This document shows positions 1-7,814 of a stretch of 19,933 nt of DNA, one piece after another. How positions within the stretch are numbered: the first letter of the stretch is position 1; every line of letters starts with the position of its first letter. The notes beneath the pieces were generated by a model. The model saw nothing but the letters and a program-made list of their open reading frames with translations, made no database searches and had not been told where the DNA came from. The DNA comes from DASZHC01 sp035938215 (GTDB taxonomy: Bacteria; Verrucomicrobiota; Verrucomicrobiia; Chthoniobacterales; JAFAMB01), in the NCBI GenBank assembly GCA_035938215.1, contig DASZHC010000199.1, positions 1 to 19,933 of the forward strand. The letters run 5' to 3'. Made by a program: the position numbers and the translations under genes.

Positions 1-511
1 ATGCGATCGGCATTGACGGGGAGTAATTTCGGAATATGCCGAAAAGCTGCTGGAACGTCTGGAAGGCTTTTTCGGGTGCGGTCCCGACCGCAAGGTCATT
101 GTCGCCAGCGTAAATGATCACGGCCGATGGCTTCCGCGGTAAGACCAGCCGATTTGCGTATCGGGCACAGTCGGCGAGCCGAGACCCGCCAAATCCGCAA
201 TTAAGAACGGAATAGTCAGGAAAATCCTGGGAGAGAGATTTCCAAAGCCGGATCGATGAACTTCCGTAAAACACGATCGGTTTCGGAGTTACGGGAGACT
301 GTGCCAGCCTGGTCTCCAGGGCGGCAACCTCAGACTCGAAAGGATTGCCCGGCAGGGGACTGGCTTGCGGCGTTGCTGATGGAGCAACGAGCGGGGTAAG
401 CGGCATCGTTTGAGCCGGCTCGCCCACCGAAGTGAGACGCATCGCCGCCACGGCCGCCAAAACGACACTTGTTTTTTTTAAGCGAAACTCCTTAGCGGAT
501 GCCGGGCTCAT
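1..511 (-). CDS. SGNH/GDSL-family hydrolase, secreted, 3' end cut by window edge
   Basis: The reading frame runs on the minus strand from an ATG at 511 and is still open at the window start, giving 170 visible residues. Residues 1-23 look like a signal peptide: a basic stretch (KEFRLKK) then a hydrophobic run (VVLAAVAA). A Pro/Ala/Thr-rich linker follows to about residue 57. The catalytic domain shows block I as YGSSSIRLW (82-90, nucleophile serine in 84-86), block II as GFGGS (106-110) and block III as GDND (136-139, with the oxyanion Asn). The C-terminal block with the catalytic Asp/His lies outside the window. Such enzymes hydrolyse esters of lipids or sugars; the substrate cannot be told. 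The nearer in-frame ATG at 442 would remove the signal peptide, so I prefer 511. An AAGGAG at 493-488 has no start codon at the right distance and is probably chance. Confidence 0.85.
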   Translation of the reverse strand, partial: MSPASAKEFRLKKTSVVLAAVAAMRLTSVGEPAQTMPLTPLVAPSATPQASPLPGNPFESEVAALETRLAQSPVTPKPIVFYGSSSIRLWKSLSQDFPDYSVLNCGFGGSRLADCARYANRLVLPRKPSAVIIYAGDNDLAVGTAPEKAFQTFQQLFGIFRNYSPSMPIA

Positions 512-632
512 ACGCGCTGTATATTCTCTAGCAAAGGTACTTAAAACTCCACGTCGCCTCGGAATGTGTCGTCCGAAAAAGCGTAGCGGACTAAACTACG
601 ATGTTATGCCGCACTCTGCAAGGAGCCGCACG

Positions 633-654
633 AAGCGGAGTCAGCGCTTTTTTT
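633..654 (+). terminator. Weak terminator-like hairpin with T-run
   Basis: AAGCG (633-637) pairs with CGCTT (645-649) around a 7-base loop and runs into seven T residues (648-654). The shape fits an intrinsic terminator on the plus strand, but the stem is short and no gene on that strand ends just before it. It could be an attenuator ahead of the 702 gene, or chance. Confidence 0.25.
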
Positions 655-701
655 GAAATCTTGCCACACTTCAGGCGCTCGTCTAAAAGAGAAGTCCCAC
701 A

Positions 702-1220
702 ATGAGCTTCTTCCAAACTATCCTTGACTCGATTGAAAACCCAAATCATGCCGGTAGCCAGCAGGATTTAAGCGGCTTGCTCAATGTCGCTCAAGCGCTT
801 CCTCTCGGCCAAGCTGGGCGGCAGAATCTTCAACCCATTCTTTGCGTATTGGGAGCGCACCTTCAGGATGTACTGAACCAGCAGCAGCAGAACAGCGGGC
901 AAGCCGCCGTTCAGCAAACGGTGACAAATCTTTCGCAACCCGGGGTCGGCGTTCAGCAGGTTCAGAACCTTTTTGGCCAGGAACGTTTCAACGGTTTGAT
1001 TGACGAAATATCGCAGCGGACAGGTCTGAACTCTCAACTTGTTCTGGGACTGTTGCCTATGCTCATTCCCGTCTTGATGAAATTGCTCGCGACGGGCAAT
1101 CATCAGTCCGACCCGCAAGCGCCGAATCCGGTACTTGACAATTTTCTGGGTTCAAGCCAGAACGGCGGCGCCTTGCTGACCGAGGCGTTTCAGTTAGCCT
1201 CGCGCTTTCTGCAGCGTTAA
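702..1220 (+). CDS. YidB-like / DUF937-type small protein
   Basis: 172 residues, starting at ATG 702 with a purine-rich AAGAGAAG (687-694) seven bases upstream. The protein is rich in Gln and Asn. It has an N-terminal helical part (MSFFQTILDSIENP), a Gln-rich middle (NQQQQNSGQAAVQQ, about 64-77), a helix-turn region (LNSQLVLGLLPMLIPVLMKLL, about 109-129) and a C-terminal amphipathic tail (LASRFLQR). The LLPMLIPVLM segment preceded by a short helical repeat resembles the DUF937/YidB family, whose biochemical role is not established. There is no signal peptide. It converges with the exporter gene ending at 1267, leaving only 46 bases between the stops. Confidence 0.7.
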   Translation: MSFFQTILDSIENPNHAGSQQDLSGLLNVAQALPLGQAGRQNLQPILCVLGAHLQDVLNQQQQNSGQAAVQQTVTNLSQPGVGVQQVQNLFGQERFNGLIDEISQRTGLNSQLVLGLLPMLIPVLMKLLATGNHQSDPQAPNPVLDNFLGSSQNGGALLTEAFQLASRFLQR

Positions 1221-1266
1221 CCTGCAAAATTCGTGCAAAAGCCGCAGCGACGAGCTCAATTGCGGG

Positions 1267-2514
1267 TTAGCGCTGCAGGTTCTTTCGGGCGACCTTGCTG
1301 CGTTCGATATCAGGCAGAAAGCCGGTGAGCAAACCAAGCAGCGGGAGAAAAGAGCAGACGTGGAACACATATTCGACGCTTGTATGGTCGGCCAGCCGGC
1401 CCAGGACCGCTGAACCAATGCCGGCCATGCCAAATGCAAAGCCGAAAAAGAGCCCGGCGATCATTCCTACCTTTCCAGGAACGAGTTCCTGCGCATAAAC
1501 CAGGATCGCAGAAAAGGCTGAGGCAAGAATGACGCCGATAATCAGTGTCAATACCGCGGTCCAGAAGAGATCGGCGTAAGGTAGCAGCAGCGTGAAGGGC
1601 GCCACCCCGAGAATGGAGATCCAGATGACATATTTTCGGCCAAAACGGTCGCCGAATGGACCTCCGATGATCGTGCCGGCAGCTACAGCGGCAAGAAAAA
1701 GGAAAAGGTATATCTGGGCGGTTTGCACTGAGACATGAAACCTGCCGATGAGGTAAAACGTGTAGTAGTTCGTCATGCTGGTCAGATAGAAAAACTTTGA
1801 AAAGATCAGGGTAATCAACACGGACAAGGCCAGGAGAATTCGTCCTTTGGACAAGATCGGATGGCCGCCTTTACCTCTCGCGTGAGAGCGCCCTTTAATC
1901 CTGTTCATATTGTGCCTGTACCAGACTCCGACTTTCCATAAGACGCCGATTGCCAGAATAGCGGCGAGCGAAAACCATGCGACGCTGGGCTGGCCTCCTG
2001 GTACAATGATTAAGGCCGCCAATAAGGGCCCCAAAGAGCTTCCGGCGTTTCCGCCAACCTGAAAAAACGATTGAGCAAAGCCGTGCCGTCCACCCGAGGC
2101 CATCCGAGCCAGCCGCGAAGCTTCCGGGTGGAAGATCGAAGATCCCATTCCGACCAAGGCTGCTGAACAAAGGATCATTGCGAAATTGTTTGCTTTGGAA
2201 AGAAGCAGCAGACCGACAAGCGTAAATCCCATCCCGATCGCCAGCGAATAAGGTTTTGGTCGATGATCCGTATAGAGTCCAACAAACGGTTGGAGAAGCG
2301 AGGCGGTGAGCTGGAAAGTCAGAGTAATGAGCCCGATTTGAGTGAAATTCAGGTGAAAGGATGTTTTGAGGATGGGGTAAATCGCCGGAATGACGGACTG
2401 AATCGTATCGTTGAGCAGGTGAGAAAAGCTGATGGCTACTAAAACCGCAAAAACGGTATTTTCCGCTGGGTGACGGCCTTCAGCCAGTCCAGTTGCCTTG
2501 CTTTGCGTTTCCAT
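1267..2514 (-). CDS. fsr: MFS exporter of the fosmidomycin-resistance (Fsr) family
   Basis: 415 residues, close to E. coli Fsr (406), with 12 predicted membrane helices. Many stretches match the Fsr family as I remember it: SHLLNDTIQS near the N-terminus, QIGLITLTFQL in helix 2, GSSIFHPEASRLARMASGGR around 124-143, FQVGGNAGSSLGPLLAA in helix 5, GGPFGDRFGRKYVIW in the second half and FSAILVYAQELVPG near 335. Fsr is a proton-driven inner-membrane exporter; overexpression in E. coli gives fosmidomycin resistance, but the natural substrate is uncertain. The ATG at 2514 has GGAG five bases upstream. A possible promoter upstream has AATAAT as -10 and TTACGA as a poor -35, spaced 17. It is divergent from the EamA gene that starts around 2672. 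Confidence 0.93.
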   Translation of the reverse strand: METQSKATGLAEGRHPAENTVFAVLVAISFSHLLNDTIQSVIPAIYPILKTSFHLNFTQIGLITLTFQLTASLLQPFVGLYTDHRPKPYSLAIGMGFTLVGLLLLSKANNFAMILCSAALVGMGSSIFHPEASRLARMASGGRHGFAQSFFQVGGNAGSSLGPLLAALIIVPGGQPSVAWFSLAAILAIGVLWKVGVWYRHNMNRIKGRSHARGKGGHPILSKGRILLALSVLITLIFSKFFYLTSMTNYYTFYLIGRFHVSVQTAQIYLFLFLAAVAAGTIIGGPFGDRFGRKYVIWISILGVAPFTLLLPYADLFWTAVLTLIIGVILASAFSAILVYAQELVPGKVGMIAGLFFGFAFGMAGIGSAVLGRLADHTSVEYVFHVCSFLPLLGLLTGFLPDIERSKVARKNLQR

Positions 2515-2671
2515 GAAGGCTCCAAAAATTATTTTGGGACAGGAAATAAATCGTAACGGCTCGAATACGAATGCGCAACCCGGAGTCGCTGCGGCGATGA
2601 GTTCGCCGAGACTCGGCCGTCGCGAAATTCGGTTCTTGATTGCGTCGGGCGGACTGCCTAAGAGACTGCGG

Positions 2672-3109
2672 ATGACGTGGTGGGGTTACGCTCTTCTTTC
2701 TGCTGCGTGCTGGGGAATGCAGTATATCCTGCTCGAAATCCTTTTCGGGAAGCTCGAATTTGCTGCCGCCTATTCGTTCCTCAGTATTGCTAACGGCGTG
2801 TTGGTGGCCTTGATTTTATTCGTGATTTATCCGAAGCAAGACTGGAGCCAACTGTTGCAGAGTTGGTCGATTTTCGGATTGATCGCTCTCTACCTTCTTT
2901 TCGGGAGCGGCGCGTACCTGTTCAACGCGTACGCGATACGCGATAAAAATGCAACGTTGGCTTCGCTCCTGGAGATTGCCTATCCGCTTTTCATCATCCT
3001 GTTTACAGCATTGTTCCTGCGCAAAATTCATTTGAACCTGGCGGGATTTCTCGGGGCCTTGTTGATCGTAGGGGGATCCATTCTTGTTGTCGCGAGCCGG
3101 TCGAAATGA
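2672..3109 (+). CDS. Half-size EamA/DMT-type membrane transporter
   Basis: 145 residues from the ATG at 2672, with four hydrophobic helices: WGYALLSAACWGMQYILL, the SFLSIANGVLVALILFVIY segment, FGLIALYLLFGSGAYLF, and a C-terminal pair around FIILFTALFLRK and LLIVGGSILVV. The order and the ATLASLLEIAYPLFIILF segment match a single EamA domain. Family members of 10 helices carry two such domains; four-helix forms usually work as dimers. The frame stays open upstream to an ATG at 2498, but that stretch is hydrophilic, unlike the family, and would overlap the divergent fsr gene. AAGAGA just upstream of 2672 supports the short start. The substrate is unknown; metabolite export is typical. Confidence 0.8.
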   Translation: MTWWGYALLSAACWGMQYILLEILFGKLEFAAAYSFLSIANGVLVALILFVIYPKQDWSQLLQSWSIFGLIALYLLFGSGAYLFNAYAIRDKNATLASLLEIAYPLFIILFTALFLRKIHLNLAGFLGALLIVGGSILVVASRSK

Positions 3110-3118
3110 GCAGGGTGC

Positions 3119-3141
3119 GACTTAGCCCGAGACTTAGCCCG
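3119..3141 (+). repeat. Two-copy direct repeat
   Basis: GACTTAGCCCG occurs at 3119-3129 and again at 3131-3141, a near-tandem 12-base unit just after the EamA stop. No function is evident. Confidence 0.6.
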
Positions 3142-3179
3142 TTGTACGAATGAGGACTAAAATCAAAAAGCGGATTTGA

Positions 3180-3235
3180 GAGGCGTGGCCTCGCTAGATT
3201 AAGATTAATCTGGGGGCTGCGCTCCCGTCGCAGCC
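3180..3235. repeat. Dispersed repeat fragment plus hairpin
   Basis: 3180-3199 matches 14630-14649 at 17 of 20 positions (core GGCCTCGCT), so the same short repeat sits in two intergenic gaps of this window. Next to it GGCTGCG (3215-3221) pairs perfectly with CGCAGCC (3229-3235) over a 7-base loop. There is no T-run, so this is not a normal intrinsic terminator. Confidence 0.5.
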
Positions 3236-3361
3236 GCGGATAGCCGACATCGACACCATTTCATTGCGCCGACGCGGAGCGGACGCTCTCTAGGGCTTTC
3301 GTCAACATTGGTCCGCAACGACTGGGAACGCCTGCTGTTGCTTAATTATCCGCGCACGGTG

Positions 3362-3649
3362 ATGTTCACTCAAATGTCTGAGAAAATCCATATCGTCATC
3401 GCCATCCCTTTCGGGTACGCGGATCGCGATAGATTGGTGCAGTTTATCGAGTCGAAGTTTCCGGAGGCGGAGATTTCAGTGGTTCACGAAGAGGTAAGCA
3501 AGCCTCGAGTGGCTGAAACGCTGGTCGAGCATGACGCCTCAGCGCCCCCGGCTGAAACCGCCGAGGAGATTGCGTTTCAAGATTCGAGGTCCGTCATGCA
3601 GAAGGTTGCCGACGCGTTATCCGGATTCACTCGCTCCGGGGGCTCATAG
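3362..3649 (+). CDS. Small hypothetical protein
   Basis: 95 residues from the ATG at 3362 (an alternative ATG at 3374 gives 91). I do not recognise the family. The first half looks folded: a beta strand (IHIVIAIPFGY), a helix (RDRLVQFIESKF) and a second strand (AEISVVHEEV). The second half is acidic and Ala/Pro-rich, ending in a short amphipathic helix (VMQKVADALSGF). No signal peptide, membrane segment or catalytic motif is visible. No good ribosome binding site precedes either start, and a TTG at 3308 would add 18 residues. It stands alone, 250 bases after the EamA gene. Confidence 0.5.
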   Translation: MFTQMSEKIHIVIAIPFGYADRDRLVQFIESKFPEAEISVVHEEVSKPRVAETLVEHDASAPPAETAEEIAFQDSRSVMQKVADALSGFTRSGGS

Positions 3650-4025
3650 CAACCGTTGTTGCGATCAGAGAAATTGGATTTCAAACCTGGCTGCAATTTC
3701 TCCAATTACTCTGAGATCCGGCTGCGGCTTTTTCCACTCCTCTGCGCACTCGGCGAAGAAACGATCGTGTTTTCGGGCCCGGCAAAGAAGCGCAAGAGAC
3801 AAAACGCATTTCCGGACTGCTCTGAGCTGATCAGGACGTGGGCTTCCTGACCGAATGCGCGTAGTATCCCTCTGCCATTGTCACTATTTGGGAGATCCTT
3901 GATCATAGCTTGTTGGATATAGCAGGGAGATTAGCATCAAAGCACGACTCCGCGCCGCTGTTCCGGGGCAACGCAAAAGCAAGGAAGCAAGGGCGAAGTT
4001 TTGAGCTTAGCAACTGTTTCGGAAG
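3650..4025. other. Gene-poor gap with an imperfect inverted repeat
   Basis: I see no convincing gene here; the short frames on both strands have no family character. 3666-3678 and 3701-3713 form a 13-base inverted repeat with one mismatch (CAGAGAAATTGGA against TCCAATTACTCTG) around a 22-base loop. It lies just past the small gene ending at 3649 and could act in 3' end formation, but it lacks a T-run. Confidence 0.4.
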
Positions 4026-4301
4026 TCAAGTGGAGGTGATGGGACTTTTCGTCCAACCCAAGCCGACTCGTCGATGGGCTAATGTAGCCAGGATGGTGTC
4101 GAGAATATGATCGAGCCGTTTGCCCGCATCTTCCGCCAGAAATCGCAGGACGAAGTATCCATTCTTCTGTAGCATTGCATCTCTCCTCCGGTCGCGTCGG
4201 TAAGCTTCGGCATCAGCCAAATGTTGTGCTCCGTCCAGCTCGACTACCACGCGTGAATCCGCGCAAAAAAAGTCCACCTCCATTCGCCCCCAGGCATCAA
4301 A
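4026..4301 (-). pseudogene. DUF559 nuclease tail of the TOTE primase-helicase, split off by a frameshift
   Basis: In the minus-strand frame next to the helicase frame, about 90 codons encode a DUF559 domain: FDAWGRMEVDFFCADSRVVV, then ELDGAQHLADAEAYRRDRRR, then YFVLRFLAEDA. This is the PD-(D/E)XK-like, Vsr-related fold, with E.D..., ELDG and H as the visible acidic/His pattern. The helicase frame ends its homologous sequence at AELPIP (codons near 4303), and this frame picks up at FDAW (codon at 4301-4299) with no gap in sense. One missing base, probably a G on the plus strand in the run at 4302-4303, explains the break. It has no start codon of its own with a ribosome site, so it is best read as the C-terminus of the same gene. 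A sequencing error would give the same picture. Confidence 0.75.
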
Positions 4302-6946
4302 GGAATTGGCAGTTCCGCATTTAATCGAAAGCGACCTGCCGTTTCCGGCAATGTTTCCAACCGGCGATACAGGAAAGCCTCGCTGGCGCTCCGGGCACGA
4401 TCGGCCCCCTCGGCCTCCGCGGATGGCGGACGCGTGGCGTGGAAAAAAAGGTTCGCCAAAGGCGTCTCCACCCCATCCCGAATGAGCCGGCGAACACTCG
4501 CGGCGTAATCCCGCTTCCACTCCGGATCAATCGGCAGGGGCACTTCGACTGGCCATCCGGGGACGGCGCTTGCCGGCAGTAGCATCGTGTAGCCGAGCGA
4601 TTCGTAGCCACGGCATCTCCTATCGAACATCCTGGCGAGCATTGGAACGTTCAGGTCCGCATAGTCATAAACACGGACTTCGCGCTTGCCTCCATGGAGA
4701 CGATGCAGGCGCCCCAAATATTGAGAGATCGTTCCTCGCCACGAAACAGGCAAAGTTAGAAACAATGTGTCCAAGCGGGGATCGTCGAATCCTTCGCCGA
4801 TGTAGCGCCCCGTGGCCAGAATTACGCGTCCGACGGTGTCTGGAATGTGAGCAAGGCTATCCAGAGCGCCTTGCAATTCTTTCCGCCCCATGGCGCCCTG
4901 CAAAGTGATCACATGTGGAATCTCGTCCGACAATCGTTGAGCGAGGCGCAGCACATGTTCAATCCGTTCGGTTAGGAGCAAAGGGGAGCGACCCTCGCGC
5001 ACCGCGCCCAATACATCGGCGCAAATCATTTCGTTCCGCGCATCTTCATTTCGCAGCGCCTCACAGAGCCTGTGAAATTCCATGCGAGGATCATCCTCGG
5101 GCTCCGCCGTGGTGCGAAAGCCGGTCGGGCGGACAAATACCCGGTGAGTGAAGGGCCTGGCCGCAGCTTGCCTTTTCGCATCAACGCGATGCCGCACCGG
5201 GCCGCATTGCATGAAGATAATCGGGTGATGGCCGTCTTTGCGCGTAAGAGTGGCGGACAAGCCGGTCACGAATCTGGCTTTGGCCCGGCGCGCGACGAGT
5301 TCAAAGCTCCGAGCGGACACGTGATGACATTCATCAACCACCAGGTGACCGTAATCTCCGATCCGATCATCGACTGCGCCTTTGTGGGCCAGACTTTGCA
5401 CGAGGGCCACATCCAGCATGCCGGTGAGCTTTTTTCGCCCGCCTCCAAGGCGTCCGATGGTCTTGGCTGGCACGCCGAGAAATTCGGACAAACGCTCGAT
5501 CCATTGTTCCATGAGCTGGCGGCGGTGCACAAGGACGAGGGTGTTCACGCGGCGTTGCGCGATGAGCCAGGCGGCCAGCACGGTTTTCCCGAAAGCCGTC
5601 GTGGCGGCCAGAACGCCTGTGTCGTGCCTGAGCATTGCCTCCGCAGCCGCTTGTTGTTCCAGCCGCAACGCGCCGCAAAACGACACATTCAGTGGAGTGC
5701 CGCCGAAGCGTTCATCGCGGACAACCGTCTTGATCTTCAATTCCTGAAGAGCGCGCTGCACCTCATCAAGACAGCCACGCGGCAGCGCTAAATGCAGTGG
5801 GTGCTCCTCCGCGCAGTGGATGATTCTCGGTTTTCCGTAAGTCGGAAGGCGCATCGACTGAGCCCGGTAGAATTCAGGGTTTTGAAACGCAGCCAGGCGA
5901 AGCAAACGATTTCGAAGCGTGGGCGGCGAGTTCTCCCGAGCAATATAGATTTGATCCGCAAGAATCAGCTCCAGGCTCTCCGGCAGCGGCTCAAGGATAG
6001 GTGGCTCATAATGGCGCGACGGCGGCGCAGTCCACGGCCTATCATCATCCTCATCAGTCACAGCCATCGGCACTCCGATGACTCGTCCCTTGGCTTCCGC
6101 ATCGCGGACCAGAGCTTCGACGGTCGCTCCGCTTATTCTTCGCAGCCCCGCCAGAAGCGACCACTGGTCGGGATAAGGCTTGAATTGCTCGTCGATAAAG
6201 ACGGTATTTCCCCGTTGCCGCGCCTGCTTTTGCAAAGGCAATGCAATCAGATTTCCAAACCCTCCTTTGGGCATCGTATCCTGATTCGGAAAAAGCCGAT
6301 CATAGGAGCCGAAACCGATCTCCGGACGACGCTCCATCGTCTCGGTGAGAACATGTGAACCCAGTTTGCGCGCAAGGCTCGCAGAGACGGCGTCTTCAAA
6401 GAAGAGCCAGACGTGGCAGCCGTTCCCGGAACGCGAACGCTCCAGGACAGCCGGCAAGGAGAACCGGCGGCATGTGTCGAGGAAAGCGCCCGCGTCTTCG
6501 CGCCAGCTCTCCTTGTCGAAATCGGCCGCCAGGAAATGACACGTCTCGTCGAGAAGCATCGGATAGACGCCCATGACGAAATCCCGGCCTTGACTATCTC
6601 GTCCTGAAAGATGCCATCGAATGACTTCATCGGTGACTGGAATAAAACGCCGGTTTGGACAATCCACACACCTGATTCTAGGCTTCTCACAGACGCCCCG
6701 AACCCATTCGTTTGCGCAAGCTGGCGAATAACCCGCCTTTCCGGTTCTTTGGCTCTCGAACCGGACTGGGAAAACGTCCGTTCTCCCGCGAAACAGAGAC
6801 CGGAACAGCTTTATCTTAGCCCCCGGCGAAGAGTCATGGGTGACCGATTGGTCGTTTTGATCCAATGTCTCGGCCGCCTCCCGCTCTCTATGCTCCGAAG
6901 TGGCAACGTCAATGGGCACATCGCTACGGTAGGTACGAACCCGCAC
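4244..6946 (-). CDS. TOTE-type AEP primase fused to SF2 helicase (frameshifted before its DUF559 domain)
   Basis: 900 residues in this frame. Residues 45-275 are an archaeo-eukaryotic primase domain of the type named TOTE conflict system in Pfam. It has a four-cysteine knuckle (C77, C86, C93, C96), a metal-binding DFD (D142, D144), CHVW with H178, and KGGFGNLIALPLQ at 227-239. Residues 425-775 are an SF2 helicase: Walker A ATTAFGKT (K454), motif II DECH (538-541), motif III SAT (564-566), and motif VI QYLGRLHRLHG (742-752). The last 17 residues after AELPIP are out-of-frame sequence; the true C-terminus is the DUF559 frame at 4026-4301. Such multidomain proteins are predicted to be anti-mobile-element effectors, with primase, unwinding and DNA cleavage in one chain; this is prediction, not shown. 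The GTG start at 6946 has no good ribosome site, and a better start may lie at 7032 in another frame. Confidence 0.88.
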   Translation of the reverse strand: MRVRTYRSDVPIDVATSEHREREAAETLDQNDQSVTHDSSPGAKIKLFRSLFRGRTDVFPVRFESQRTGKAGYSPACANEWVRGVCEKPRIRCVDCPNRRFIPVTDEVIRWHLSGRDSQGRDFVMGVYPMLLDETCHFLAADFDKESWREDAGAFLDTCRRFSLPAVLERSRSGNGCHVWLFFEDAVSASLARKLGSHVLTETMERRPEIGFGSYDRLFPNQDTMPKGGFGNLIALPLQKQARQRGNTVFIDEQFKPYPDQWSLLAGLRRISGATVEALVRDAEAKGRVIGVPMAVTDEDDDRPWTAPPSRHYEPPILEPLPESLELILADQIYIARENSPPTLRNRLLRLAAFQNPEFYRAQSMRLPTYGKPRIIHCAEEHPLHLALPRGCLDEVQRALQELKIKTVVRDERFGGTPLNVSFCGALRLEQQAAAEAMLRHDTGVLAATTAFGKTVLAAWLIAQRRVNTLVLVHRRQLMEQWIERLSEFLGVPAKTIGRLGGGRKKLTGMLDVALVQSLAHKGAVDDRIGDYGHLVVDECHHVSARSFELVARRAKARFVTGLSATLTRKDGHHPIIFMQCGPVRHRVDAKRQAAARPFTHRVFVRPTGFRTTAEPEDDPRMEFHRLCEALRNEDARNEMICADVLGAVREGRSPLLLTERIEHVLRLAQRLSDEIPHVITLQGAMGRKELQGALDSLAHIPDTVGRVILATGRYIGEGFDDPRLDTLFLTLPVSWRGTISQYLGRLHRLHGGKREVRVYDYADLNVPMLARMFDRRCRGYESLGYTMLLPASAVPGWPVEVPLPIDPEWKRDYAASVRRLIRDGVETPLANLFFHATRPPSAEAEGADRARSASEAFLYRRLETLPETAGRFRLNAELPIPLMPGGEWRWTFFARIHAW

Positions 6947-6969
6947 GGCGTCTACTCCGCACTCACCAG

Positions 6970-7032
6970 CTAATGCGCCAATAAGCGGCGCGCTAAAATC
7001 CTTCGCCGTTGATCAAAGTCTCGAGCATCCAT
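6970..7032 (-). other. Possible original start of the TOTE gene, out of frame
   Basis: ATG at 7032-7030 on the minus strand follows a strong AGGAG (7044-7040) with a 7-base spacer. It encodes MDARDFDQRRRILARRLLAH and then stops at 6970. The frame that leads into the primase protein overlaps it, and one base missing near 6980 would join the two into one polypeptide continuing ALAGECGVDAVRV. This would be the same kind of lesion as at the gene's other end. The join rests only on ribosome-site quality and helix-like continuity; I know no homolog of this N-terminus. Confidence 0.35.
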
Positions 7033-7082
7033 TTTTGTTCTCCTGCCGATCTGGGGGCTCCCGTAGCCGGAACAAAAATGGA
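7028..7082. repeat. Perfect 13-base inverted repeat covering a ribosome site and ATG
   Basis: TCCATTTTTGTTC (7028-7040) is the exact reverse complement of GAACAAAAATGGA (7070-7082), with a 29-base loop. On the minus strand the right-hand half of the stem contains the spacer and ATG of the candidate start at 7032 and touches its AGGAG. In RNA it could hide that start. The plus-strand transcript would carry the same hairpin. Confidence 0.6.
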
Positions 7083-7567
7083 GCGGGACGTAAGGAGCGA
7101 GCAAACGCGGAAAAAACAGCCAACCGGCCTGCGGCCCATAAAGGTGCGCGACCAACAGCTGGCCTTCCTGCGCTCGCAAACGCAGCGTGATGCCGCCGGG
7201 CCATAAATCAAGCTGTGGGGTTCGAGTCGGCTCGGTACTGACGGTTTGAAGATCCGTCACCTTGTCCGTATGGGTTGGACAGTTGAACTGGATGGAATGA
7301 AGCAGAGGCGGGAGGCCGGGGAACTTAGATGTAGCGAAGCTTGGCGACCCTCGAAATTTGACCTGTCCCTCTTTTACTCCGCATGCGAATCCTGGATCAG
7401 CACAAGAACTATCCCCCAATGGCAGAACAGGAGCTGGTCGCGAAGGCCTTGCAGCGTATGGCGGGAGTGCTGCCGGACCAAAGTCATCGAGACCTGCTCA
7501 AGGACTGCGAGAGCCGAGGTTTAGCGCTTTCCTTGGCAAACGCAACAGCAACGAGTAGATTTTTTGT

Positions 7568-7811
7568 ATGCCGACTGCTGCGGAACAGCTTTACCAGGAG
7601 GCTTTGTCTTTGCCCTTAGAAGCCCGTGCCGATCTCACAGAGCGCCTTGTCGGCCGAGGAGATTCCCAGCGAGATTGCCCGTGCACAACTCGACGAGGTG
7701 CATCGGCGGGTTGCTCAAGTCGAGTCAGGAGAGGTGGCGCTTGTCCCAGGCGACGAGGCATTGGCGCGAGTCCGCACACTTTTGGCTGAGCATCGGGCTA
7801 CAGCCGAGTAG
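7568..7811 (+). pseudogene. Addiction-module antitoxin, frameshifted
   Basis: Starting at ATG 7568, the frame encodes MPTAAEQLYQEALSLPLEAR then ADLTERLV. This is the N-terminal pattern of the small unstable antitoxins of the 'addiction module protein' family (PF09720 type). After codon 28 the sense moves to another frame: SAEEIPSEIARAQLDEVHRR then VAQVESGEVALVPGDEALAR, ending at the TAG of 7809-7811. The switch is near 7647-7655 and fits a small deletion, since the usual second LL/SL of the helix is missing. Read through, it would be about 80 residues, the normal family size. The downstream toxin ATG follows the stop by three bases, the usual operon spacing. As it stands the antitoxin cannot be made whole. 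Confidence 0.7.
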
Positions 7812-7814
7812 CGG

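Larger units (their letters stand above)
6947..7567. other. Decayed gap between the TOTE gene and the toxin-antitoxin remnant
   Basis: No intact gene with known family traits was found. On the minus strand the frame ending at 6970 is open back to about 7419 and reads plausibly around 7035-7200 (PGGITLRLRAQEGQLLVAHL), but I cannot name it. On the plus strand 7383-7510 reads MRILDQHKNYPPMAEQELVA and onward like the N-terminus of a helical protein, then loses sense near 7510. GACGG (7237-7241) and CCGTC (7254-7258) could pair. The patchwork fits several gene scraps. Confidence 0.35.

Noticed and set aside
432..656. 74-codon plus-strand frame opposite the SGNH hydrolase start
   Set aside because: Antisense to a clear signal peptide and without homology signs.
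3215..3235. GC-rich hairpin as a terminator for the EamA gene
   Set aside because: No T-run follows and it is over 100 bases past the stop.
5072..6358. Long plus-strand open frames of 239 and 188 codons
   Set aside because: They lie antisense to the conserved primase-helicase gene, end to end, with no family character; they arise from its GC-rich codon pattern.
7009..7206. Plus-strand frame with a basic, Gln-rich sequence
   Set aside because: It overlaps the inverted repeat and a more protein-like minus-strand frame; no motif supports it.
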